A DNA stretch of 5,641 bases from positions 1 to 5,641 of the forward strand of contig CAIOLZ010000118.1 in the NCBI GenBank assembly GCA_903859265.1. Direction: 5' to 3'. The notes beneath the pieces are model-generated. The model saw only the letters and a list, made by a program, of their open reading frames with translations. It did not search any database and was not told where the DNA came from. The position numbers and the translations under genes are program-made. Source of the DNA: an uncultured beta proteobacterium. GTDB lineage: Bacteria; Pseudomonadota; Gammaproteobacteria; Burkholderiales; Burkholderiaceae_C. Positions within the stretch are counted from its first letter, which is position 1. Every line of letters begins with the position of its first letter. Shown here one piece after another: positions 1 to 5,641 of the stretch.

Positions 1-683
1 AGGACTTCGCCGGGATCGTGGGTCTTGGCGTTGATGACCAGGTCAGCGCCCAGGCGCTTGGCATGCTCCAGCTTGCCGTCCTCGATATCGACGCCGCAGA
101 CCAAAAGGCCCATGGCCTTGGCGTACTGGATCGCCAGGTGGCCGAGGCCGCCACAGCCGGAAATGGCGATCCATTCTCCAGGCTTGGCTTCAGTCTCCTT
201 GATGCCCTTGTAGGTGGTGATGCCCGCGCAGATCAGCGGCGCCGCCTCCTTGGGGCCGAGCCCCTTGGGGATATGAGCCACGTAGTTAGGGTCGGCCAGG
301 AGGTACTCGGCGAAGCCGCCGTTCTGGGTGTAGCCCCCGAACTTTGCCTCGTCGCAGACCGTTTCCCAGGCTGATAGGCAGTATTCACAGTGGCCGCAGG
401 CCGAATAGAGCCACGGCACGCCCACCCGGTCGCCTTCCTTGACGATCGTCACCCCGGCGCCCATCGCGACCACGATACCGATCGCCTCGTGGCCTGGGAT
501 GAAGGGCGGCGTGGGCTTTAGCGGCCAATCGCCATTGGCGGCATGCAGGTCGGTGTGGCAGACGCCGCAGGCTTCGGTCTTGACCAGGATCTGGCCAGGG
601 CCCGGCACGGGCACGTCGAGTTCCTTGAAGACCAGCGGCTTGCCGAAGTGTTCGACCTGCGCGGCTTGCATCTTGGGTGTCAT
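1..683 (-). CDS. adhP: Zinc-dependent alcohol dehydrogenase, AdhP type (C-terminus cut off by the window)
   Basis: Cytoplasmic medium-chain alcohol dehydrogenase that interconverts primary alcohols and aldehydes with NAD(H). 227 complete codons are visible of about 340 usual for the family; the frame is open at the window edge, so it is partial by sampling and not broken. An N-terminal GroES-like domain carries the catalytic zinc ligands Cys42 (in CGVCHTD), His65 (in PGHE) and Cys152. The structural zinc lobe has Cys96, Cys99, Cys102 and Cys110. The Rossmann fold starts near residue 170 with GCGGLG at 176-181, and Asp199 at the end of the second strand fits NAD rather than NADP. The ATG at 683-681 is chosen because AAGGAG lies 6 nt upstream; a second ATG four codons in has no such site. 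It starts 25 nt after pntB and is probably the last visible operon member. The family is clear; the physiological substrate is not. Confidence 0.93.
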   Translation of the reverse strand, partial: MTPKMQAAQVEHFGKPLVFKELDVPVPGPGQILVKTEACGVCHTDLHAANGDWPLKPTPPFIPGHEAIGIVVAMGAGVTIVKEGDRVGVPWLYSACGHCEYCLSAWETVCDEAKFGGYTQNGGFAEYLLADPNYVAHIPKGLGPKEAAPLICAGITTYKGIKETEAKPGEWIAISGCGGLGHLAIQYAKAMGLLVCGVDIEDGKLEHAKRLGADLVINAKTHDPGEV

Positions 684-689
684 GGGGCT

Positions 690-695
690 CTCCTT
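690..695 (-). promoter_or_regulatory. Ribosome binding site of adhP
   Basis: AAGGAG on the minus strand, 6 nt before the ATG at 683. It is the strongest Shine-Dalgarno match in the gene cluster. It fixes the adhP start and suggests that this gene is translated independently of pntB. Confidence 0.75.
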
Positions 696-708
696 GGGTT
701 GAGTGGGT

Positions 709-2172
709 TCAGGCAGCAACCGGCAGCCCGAGGCCGCGCACGGCTTCGATCATCTGCACCAGCACGGCCTGTGCATCGCCATAGACCATGTGGCAGTTGT
801 CGCCGTAGAACAGGCTGTTGACGATGCCGGCGTAGCCCTTGCCCTCGCCGCGCTTGACGACGAAGACTTGCTTGGCCTGGTCGGCGTTGAGGATGGGCAT
901 GCCGAAGATCGGCGAGCCCTTGTCGGTGCGGGCGGCGGGGTTGACCACGTCGTTGGCACCGATCACCAGCGCGACGTCGGTGGTCTTGAAGTCGTCGTTG
1001 ATGTCTTCGAGTTGGAAGATCATGTCGTAGGGCACGCCCGCTTCGGCCAGCAGCACGTCCATCTGACCCGGCATGCGCCCCGCCACCGGGTGGACCGCGA
1101 ACTTGACGCTCACGCCGCCGGCCTGCAGCAGTTTGACGAACTCGAACAACTTGCCCTGGCCTTGCGCCACCGCCAGGCCGTAGCCAGGCACGATGATCAC
1201 GCTGGTGGCGTAGCGCATCGCGATGCCGGCGTCACCGGGCTGCATGGGCTTGAGTTCGCCCTTGATCTTTCCCTGCTTGTGCTTGGACGCTTCGCCGAAG
1301 TTGCTGAACACGACGTTGCTGACCGATCGGTTCATCGCCTTGGCCATCAACAGCGTCAGCAGCAGGCCGGCAGCACCCACCACCATGCCGGCGATCATCA
1401 GCGCCGGGTTCTGCAGCACGAATCCTTCCAGCCCCACGGCCAGGCCGGTGAAGGCGTTGAAGATCGAGATGACGACCGGCATGTCGGCCCCGCCGATGGG
1501 CAGCGTCATCAGGATGCCCAGCACGAGCGCGCAGGCGAAGAACAGATAGATGGACGCAGGTATCGTCAGCACCGTTGCCGTCTTGTCCTCGCTGGCGACG
1601 ATGAGGTAGGCGCCGACAGCCAGCGTGACCAGCAGCACCAGCCCGTTCACGACCTGCTGCGCCTTGAACCGAAGCGGCTTCTTGATCACGCCATCGAGCT
1701 TCGCCCACGCGATCAGCGAACCGGACAGCGACACCGCACCGATCAAGGCCCCGAGCAAAGTCACGATCAGCACGGTCATGCCCTGCGCCTTGCCGCCAAA
1801 CAGCTCGACTGCGGCAATGGCGCCGGCAGCACCGCCGCCCATGCCGTTGTAGAGCGCCACCATCTGCGGCATCGCCGTCATGGCCACCGTGCGCCCGCTC
1901 CACCAGGCCACGCCGCCACCGAGTGCAAGCGCGACCAGTGCCAGGGCGATGTTCACCATCAGTTTAGGCTGCGCCGCGCTGCTGACGTCGAAGGCGACCA
2001 GGAAGCTGGCGAGCACGGCCACGACCATGCCGATGCCAGCAACGAAGATGCCCGAAGACGCCGTCACCGGAGAGGCCATCCGGTGCAGGCCGTACATGAA
2101 CAGGAAGGCTGCGGCCAGCTCGGCCACACCGATGCCGAGCGATGGCAAGGCAGTGACGAAAGAGGTGTCCAT
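709..2172 (-). CDS. pntB: NAD(P) transhydrogenase subunit beta (domains II and III)
   Basis: Beta subunit of the proton-translocating transhydrogenase, which transfers hydride from NADH to NADP+ using the proton gradient; inner membrane, with the NADP(H) domain on the cytoplasmic side. 487 aa, slightly longer than E. coli PntB (about 460). Residues 1 to about 280 are hydrophobic with about nine membrane segments (domain II), including IGGADMPVV at 226-234 with Asp230, and Asn239, corresponding to E. coli Asn222. Domain III (about 320-487) has PGYGLAVAQ at 329-337, HPVAGRMPG at 361-369, GANDVVNPAA at 405-414, KRGEGKGYAG at 440-449 and YGDA at 464-467, the NADP(H)-binding loops. The residue aligning with the E. 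coli proton-channel His91 is Asn109 (in VALYNG). The start lies 1 nt after the pntAB stop, with only a weak GAAGAAG upstream, so translation is probably coupled. Confidence 0.97.
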   Translation of the reverse strand: MDTSFVTALPSLGIGVAELAAAFLFMYGLHRMASPVTASSGIFVAGIGMVVAVLASFLVAFDVSSAAQPKLMVNIALALVALALGGGVAWWSGRTVAMTAMPQMVALYNGMGGGAAGAIAAVELFGGKAQGMTVLIVTLLGALIGAVSLSGSLIAWAKLDGVIKKPLRFKAQQVVNGLVLLVTLAVGAYLIVASEDKTATVLTIPASIYLFFACALVLGILMTLPIGGADMPVVISIFNAFTGLAVGLEGFVLQNPALMIAGMVVGAAGLLLTLLMAKAMNRSVSNVVFSNFGEASKHKQGKIKGELKPMQPGDAGIAMRYATSVIIVPGYGLAVAQGQGKLFEFVKLLQAGGVSVKFAVHPVAGRMPGQMDVLLAEAGVPYDMIFQLEDINDDFKTTDVALVIGANDVVNPAARTDKGSPIFGMPILNADQAKQVFVVKRGEGKGYAGIVNSLFYGDNCHMVYGDAQAVLVQMIEAVRGLGLPVAA

Positions 2173-2173
2173 C

Positions 2174-2560
2174 TCAGGGCTTCTTCACCGGAAGCTGCTT
2201 CAAGATGGCGGTCTTCTTGGCACCGCCGCTCTCGCGCGCTGCATGGCCCTTGCGTCCTGCAGGGTGAGCGCTGGATTTGAACATCGCCAGCATGCGGTCG
2301 GTGACCGCATAGCCACCGGCCGCGTTGCCAGCGCCCAGCAGCACCGCGAAGAAGCCGATCACCTGCTCCTGCACCGTGCTCGCGTTGAGCAGCGCGTAGA
2401 TGCCGCCCACCACAACGATGCCGTGCACGAAGTTCGAGCCCGACATCAAGGGCGTGTGCAGGATCGCCGGCACGCGGCCGATGATCACCCAGCCTGCAAA
2501 GCCGGCCAGCATGAAGATGTAGAGCGCGACGAAGCCGCCAATCGTGATGTGCAAGTCCAT
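2174..2560 (-). CDS. pntAB: NAD(P) transhydrogenase subunit alpha 2 (membrane part of the split alpha subunit)
   Basis: Small membrane subunit that with PntB forms the proton-conducting domain II. 128 aa with three membrane segments at about 8-28, 43-60 and 65-85. The LHTPLMSGSN motif (34-43) matches the start of the corresponding helix in E. coli PntA, and TDRMLAMF (87-94) matches its end. His46, in the second membrane segment, has no His counterpart in E. coli PntA and may supply the channel histidine missing from PntB. After residue 94, where related subunits usually end within a few residues, there is a 34-residue Lys/Arg-rich tail with seven Lys and two Arg. AGGA at 2569-2572 lies 8 nt before the ATG. 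The gene starts 24 nt after pntAA and ends 1 nt before pntB. Confidence 0.95.
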   Translation of the reverse strand: MDLHITIGGFVALYIFMLAGFAGWVIIGRVPAILHTPLMSGSNFVHGIVVVGGIYALLNASTVQEQVIGFFAVLLGAGNAAGGYAVTDRMLAMFKSSAHPAGRKGHAARESGGAKKTAILKQLPVKKP

Positions 2561-2584
2561 GTCCTGGGTCCTGTCGGATGCGCG

Positions 2585-3763
2585 CTAGGCCGGTGCGTGT
2601 GCGGGTTTGGGCAGCGCTGGCTTGGCCGCCTTGTCCGCCGCATCAGCGGTGGCCTTGTCCGTCTCTGCACCCTTGTTTTCACCGGCGTGCGTGAGCACCG
2701 TCTTGGCCAGGATTTCGTCGTCCCAGTCGATGCTGACGACGTTGTTCTTCACGAACAGCGTCAGCAGGTTGTATTGGTTCTTGGCGTACAGCTCGCTGGC
2801 GTCCTCGGCCAGCAGCGCGGGCACGTTCAACGGTGCGACGATGGTCACCCGCCCCATCTGTGCGGTCACCCCGGGCTGCGTGTCTTCGCAGTTGCCGCCA
2901 CCCTCGGCCGACAGATCGACGATTACCGCACCGGCTTTCATGCCCGCGACCTGCGCATGGCTGATGAGCTTGGGCGAGGCCTTGCCCGGAATGGCGGCCG
3001 TCGTGATGACCAGGTCGGCCGACTGGATGTGCCGGGTGAGCACCGCCGCCACCTTGGTCTGTTCTTCGGCACTGAGTTCGCGTGCATAGCCGCCATGGCC
3101 AGTCGCGTCCACGCCGGTGTCGACGAAGGTCGCGCCCAGCGACTGCACCTGCTCTGCGGTCGCTGGCCGCTCCTCGTAGCCTTCGTCCACGGCACCCAGC
3201 CGGTGCGCCGTGGCCACGGCTTCCAGCCCTGCCACGCCCAGGCCCATCACCAGCACATGGGCCGGCCCGATCGACCCGGCGGCCGACGTGATCTTGGGCA
3301 CCACCCGTACCAGGTTCGACATGCCCAGCGCCACGGCGTAATAGCCGGCCAGCGCCGATTGGCTGGACAGCGCGTCCATCGCCTGGGCTCGCGTGATACG
3401 CGGCACCCGCTCCATCGCGAAGCAGGTGATCTGGCGTTGCAGCAGGTGCTTCACCAGTTCAGGCTCGTTGTGGGCGTAGATGAAGCAGACGAGGATCGCC
3501 CCTTCCTTCATCGTGTCCACCACCGCCAGCGCCGGGGGCTGGATGCACAGCACCACGTCGGCGTCCTTGACCAACGCCGTCCGGTCGGCGATGAAGGCCA
3601 CATCCTTGAATGCGGCGTCGTCCAGATGCAGGGCGGCGCCAGCGCCCGGCTGCATGTGCAGCCGGGCACCGAGCTTGAGCAGTTTGGGCACCACCGAAGG
3701 CACGAGCGCCACGCGGCGTTCGTGCGCCCGGGTCTCGGTCAGGACCGCGACGTTGACGTACAT
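2585..3763 (-). CDS. pntAA: NAD(P) transhydrogenase subunit alpha 1 (NAD(H)-binding domain I)
   Basis: Soluble, peripheral NAD(H)-binding subunit of the transhydrogenase, related to alanine dehydrogenase; it docks on the cytoplasmic face of PntAB-PntB. 392 aa, close to the Rhodospirillum rubrum alpha1 length. Visible motifs: ETRAHERRVAL near the N-terminus (10-20), the RQD-loop residues Arg122, Gln127, Asp130 and Ser133 in the PRITRAQAMDALSS segment, the nucleotide-binding GLGVAG at 174-179, AAIPGKASPKLI (256-267) and GAVIVDLSAEGGGNCE (278-293). The last 32 residues (361-392) are an Ala/Lys/Pro-rich tail with no fold signature. The frame is open for 77 codons further upstream, but those overlap the aldehyde dehydrogenase and do not resemble the family; MYVNVAVLTE is the family-type N-terminus, so ATG 3763 is chosen. 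No good Shine-Dalgarno precedes it, which suggests coupling to the upstream gene 31 nt away. Confidence 0.96.
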   Translation of the reverse strand: MYVNVAVLTETRAHERRVALVPSVVPKLLKLGARLHMQPGAGAALHLDDAAFKDVAFIADRTALVKDADVVLCIQPPALAVVDTMKEGAILVCFIYAHNEPELVKHLLQRQITCFAMERVPRITRAQAMDALSSQSALAGYYAVALGMSNLVRVVPKITSAAGSIGPAHVLVMGLGVAGLEAVATAHRLGAVDEGYEERPATAEQVQSLGATFVDTGVDATGHGGYARELSAEEQTKVAAVLTRHIQSADLVITTAAIPGKASPKLISHAQVAGMKAGAVIVDLSAEGGGNCEDTQPGVTAQMGRVTIVAPLNVPALLAEDASELYAKNQYNLLTLFVKNNVVSIDWDDEILAKTVLTHAGENKGAETDKATADAADKAAKPALPKPAHAPA

Positions 3764-3794
3764 GGTGAGGGGCGCTTTTTGCTCAGTGCGTCGC

Positions 3795-5177
3795 TTAGAC
3801 CGGCGCCGGGAAATGCCCCGTGCGCACCAGCTTCTTGTTGACGAACTCCTGGATGCCCATGTTGCCGAGCTCACGGCCGTAGCCCGAGTTCTTGATGCCA
3901 CCGAAAGGCAGTTCGGCGTCCGACCAATCGATGTTGTTGACGAACACCATCCCGGTGTCGATCGCCGTGGCCACGCGCTTGCCACGGGCTTCATCCTTGG
4001 TCCACACCGAGCCGCCGAGGCCGAAGTCGGAATCGTTGGCCAGCGCGATCGCAGCGGCCTCGTCCTTGACGCGATAGAACGACACCACCGGGCCGAAGAA
4101 CTCGTCGCGGAAGGCGGGGTTACCCGGCGAGATATCGGTCAGGATCGTCGTCTGCATGAACGAACCCGGACGAGCGATGCGCTTGCCACCCATCAGCAGC
4201 TTGGCACCGCCCTTGACCGCCGCATCGACCTGCGCGAGCAACTGCAGCAACGCGTCTTCGGTAGACAAGGGACCATGCGTGGTCTTCTCTTCCATCGGAT
4301 CACCGGGCACGAGCGCTTCCAGCGCGGTCTTGAAGCGGGCCAGGAACTTGTCGGCGATGGCTTCCACCGCGATGAAGCGCTTGGCCGCGCAGCAGGTCTG
4401 GCCGGCGTTGTACATGCGGCCCCAGACGGCCCACGGGATGACCTTGTCCAGGTCGGCATCCTCGAGCACGATGAAGGCGTCGCTGCCGCCCAGCTCCATC
4501 GAGGTCTTCTTCAGGTTCTGCCCGGCCCGTGCCGCAATGCTGCGGCCGGCTGCGACGCTGCCAGTCAGCGCCACGCCCCTGATGCGCGGGTCGTCGATGA
4601 CCTGATCGGACTGCTCGTGCGAGATCAGCAGGTTGGTGTAGGCACCAACGGGCGCACCGGCGTCGAGCAGCAGCTTCTCGAACGCGATGGCACATTGCGG
4701 CACGCAGCCGGCATGCTTGACCACCACCGTGTTGCCCGCCATCAGGTGCGGGCCGGCGATGCGGGCGAGTTGGTAGTACGGGAAGTTCCAGGGCTCGACG
4801 CAGAACAGCACACCGAAGGGGCTGCTTTCCATATGCGCTTCGCCGTGCTTGGGGTGCAGCTTGGTGGGCGCCAGGAAGGCCTCGGCGTGCTTGCCGTAGT
4901 AGGCCAGGATGTCGGCGCTGAACTTCACTTCGCCGCGCGCCTCATTGATGCGCTTGCCCATGTCCAGAGTCGCCAGCTTGGCGAAGTCATCGACGTGGGC
5001 GGCCATCAACGCGGCGGCCTTGTTGATGATCACGGCACGCTGGGCGTAGCTGGTGTGCTTCCATTTCTGGAACGTCGCTTCGGCGGTGGCGAGCGACTTC
5101 TCCAACTGCGCAGCGGTCAGGTGTTCGAAGCTCTTGAGCAGTTTGCCGGTATTGGGGTTAATGCTTTGGTAGGTCAT
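3795..5177 (-). CDS. NAD(P)-dependent aldehyde dehydrogenase, Sad/YneI-like (probable succinate-semialdehyde dehydrogenase)
   Basis: Cytoplasmic enzyme of the aldehyde dehydrogenase superfamily, oxidising an aldehyde to its carboxylate through a thioacyl-cysteine intermediate. 460 aa, full family length. Visible landmarks: PWNFPYYQ at 129-136 with oxyanion Asn131; VVVKHAG at 151-157 with cofactor-binding Lys154; TGSVAAG at 205-211; MELGGSDAF at 227-235 with general base Glu228; YNAGQTCCAAKRF at 256-268 with catalytic Cys262; EFFGPVV at 359-365; and PFGGIKNSGYGRE at 424-436. The KHA, GGSD and AAKRF signatures are those of E. coli Sad (YneI) rather than GabD, so succinate semialdehyde is the likely but unproven substrate, and other short aldehydes are possible. 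Cofactor choice is not settled by sequence. ATG 5177 is supported by AGGA 7 nt upstream (5185-5188). It is the first gene of the cluster. Confidence 0.93.
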   Translation of the reverse strand: MTYQSINPNTGKLLKSFEHLTAAQLEKSLATAEATFQKWKHTSYAQRAVIINKAAALMAAHVDDFAKLATLDMGKRINEARGEVKFSADILAYYGKHAEAFLAPTKLHPKHGEAHMESSPFGVLFCVEPWNFPYYQLARIAGPHLMAGNTVVVKHAGCVPQCAIAFEKLLLDAGAPVGAYTNLLISHEQSDQVIDDPRIRGVALTGSVAAGRSIAARAGQNLKKTSMELGGSDAFIVLEDADLDKVIPWAVWGRMYNAGQTCCAAKRFIAVEAIADKFLARFKTALEALVPGDPMEEKTTHGPLSTEDALLQLLAQVDAAVKGGAKLLMGGKRIARPGSFMQTTILTDISPGNPAFRDEFFGPVVSFYRVKDEAAAIALANDSDFGLGGSVWTKDEARGKRVATAIDTGMVFVNNIDWSDAELPFGGIKNSGYGRELGNMGIQEFVNKKLVRTGHFPAPV

Positions 5178-5387
5178 GCTGGAATCCTGGTTGGGTGGGG
5201 CATCGACACCCGCGCCCTCGGGCGGGGATGCAGTCGGCTCTATGGCGGAACCGGTGTGATGAACTTTGAGTTCGCAGGCTGCATGGGTCTGTTCGCCAGT
5301 GAACGAAGGGCCGCTGTGCTGCGCAAAGAAGTGTGTCCGCCACTGCCGATGCGGCGCGCAACGGGGCGCTGAAGTTCAAGCTTCGGG
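5178..5387 (-). promoter_or_regulatory. Gene-free leader region upstream of the aldehyde dehydrogenase-pnt-adhP cluster
   Basis: About 210 bases between the stop of the transporter-like remnant and the first gene of the cluster. Short frames here have no recognisable product. It is the only gap large enough to hold the cluster promoter. I see no convincing -35/-10 pair: an ATAGAG-like -10 candidate around 5240 has no good -35 partner. A weak GC-rich hairpin can form from CCCGC (5209-5213) and GCGGG (5222-5226) within the presumed leader; it has no T-tract and is not called a terminator. The region assignment rests on position. Confidence 0.4.
5261..5273. repeat. Short perfect inverted repeat GAACT-N3-AGTTC, possible operator
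   Basis: GAACTTTGAGTTC is a perfect 5-3-5 inverted repeat, ending 84 nt before the aldehyde dehydrogenase ATG. A dyad of this size in an upstream region is compatible with a dimeric regulator site, but arms of five bases can occur by chance. I do not assign a regulator. A related GAAGTTCAAGCTTC string, imperfectly symmetric, lies about 100 bases further upstream at 5371-5384. Confidence 0.3.
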
Positions 5388-5641
5388 TCAGTCGGCCGGA
5401 AACCAGGGCCGAGCGACATCAGCGTTCTGCAATCGCGCCGACGTTTCCGGAACGACCATCGTGTCATCGGTCAACTGCGTGACGCCGGGCATGCCGTTGA
5501 TCGCATCGCACAGACTCCACTTCTTGTGCACCATATCGATTTTGGCCATGCTTTTGAACAGCTCAGCTGCCATATGGTAAGGAGTTCCCGGACCGGAGGA
5601 TGCGCAATTGAGCTTTCCAGGCTGCGCTTGCGCACGTTGGA
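5388..5641 (-). pseudogene. 3' part of a Bug/TctC-family solute-binding protein gene, apparently broken and joined to an unrecognised tail
   Basis: The frame is open from the window edge to the stop at 5390-5388 (84 codons visible before the stop). The first part, about 5526-5640, includes NCASSGPGTPYH and MAAELFKSMAKIDMVH. This resembles the middle of Bug (TctC) periplasmic receptors of tripartite tricarboxylate transporters, where ASSG.GTP.H.AGELFK is followed by VHVPYKG and roughly 150 more residues. Here the resemblance ends right after MVH. The next 45 residues (KKWSLCDAINGMPG and onward, ending RPWFPAD) do not resemble a Bug C-terminus in this frame, and the other two minus-strand frames hit stops without restoring it. 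The ATG at 5573 has no Shine-Dalgarno and lies inside the homologous block, so a free-standing 61-aa gene is unlikely. I read it as a truncated gene fused to foreign or scrambled sequence; a genuine chimeric protein is the alternative. Confidence 0.55.

Noticed and set aside
684..708. Terminator or promoter between pntB and adhP
   Set aside because: The 25-nt gap holds only the adhP ribosome binding site; there is no stem-loop and too little space for a promoter.
703..2280. Long plus-strand open frame (525 codons) opposite pntB and part of pntAB
   Set aside because: Its product is dominated by His, Arg, Asp and Gln repeats typical of the antisense of GC-rich genes, with no recognisable domain; the minus strand encodes a complete PntB with all family motifs.
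3764..3994. 77-codon upstream extension of pntAA
   Set aside because: It overlaps the conserved C-terminus of the aldehyde dehydrogenase in another frame, is Ser/Arg/Thr-rich, and has no counterpart in alpha1 subunits, which begin at the MYVNVAVLTE-type sequence.
5209..5226. GC-rich hairpin as a transcription terminator
   Set aside because: The best stem is only five pairs and no T-tract follows on the minus strand; it is more likely incidental or a weak leader structure.
1880..5372. Long plus-strand open frames (653 and 630 codons) opposite the pnt and aldehyde dehydrogenase genes
   Set aside because: Antisense shadows caused by GC-rich third-position bias; low-complexity composition and no domain signatures, while the minus strand is fully accounted for.
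5158..5467. Short overlapping frames on both strands in the gap upstream of the aldehyde dehydrogenase
   Set aside because: No ribosome binding sites, no recognisable product, biased Arg/Ser/Pro composition, and mutual overlap.
5388..5573. Independent 61-aa small protein starting at ATG 5573
   Set aside because: No Shine-Dalgarno, the frame stays open upstream to the window edge, and the upstream residues belong to the same Bug-family block.

Overview
The window is GC-rich and compactly coded. Every gene I can support reads on the minus strand. Protein signatures and gene order suggest a proteobacterium, most likely a betaproteobacterium of the Burkholderiales (Variovorax/Polaromonas/Rhodoferax-like). 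The taxonomic guess is inference from family resemblance and base composition, not from a database search.

Layout in direction of transcription, from high to low coordinates. From 5641 to 5388 a reading frame enters from outside the window. Its first part looks like a Bug/TctC-family periplasmic solute-binding protein, but the resemblance stops abruptly and an unrecognised tail runs to the stop. About 210 bases without a gene follow (5387-5178) and should carry the promoter of the next genes. A short inverted repeat lies there. Then come five closely spaced genes: an NAD(P)-dependent aldehyde dehydrogenase of the Sad/YneI succinate-semialdehyde dehydrogenase type (5177-3795); the three subunits of the proton-translocating NAD(P) transhydrogenase, pntAA (3763-2585), pntAB (2560-2174) and pntB (2172-709); and a zinc-dependent alcohol dehydrogenase of the AdhP type (683 to the window start, C-terminus cut off). 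Gaps are 31, 24, 1 and 25 nt, with no terminator-like structure, so they probably form one operon.

A plausible shared role: the two dehydrogenases oxidise an alcohol and an aldehyde with nicotinamide cofactor, and the membrane transhydrogenase uses the proton gradient to move hydride from NADH to NADP+, so fuel oxidation feeds the NADPH pool. The transhydrogenase is the split three-polypeptide form (alpha1, alpha2, beta) seen in Rhodospirillum and Thermus rather than the two-polypeptide E. coli form. The histidine of E. coli beta TM segment His91 is Asn here, while a His is present in alpha2.

I did not find a new defence system, mobile element, RNA gene or CRISPR array. The content is mostly ordinary metabolism. 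The most unusual spots are the broken-looking transporter gene end and the His relocation and tails in the transhydrogenase subunits.
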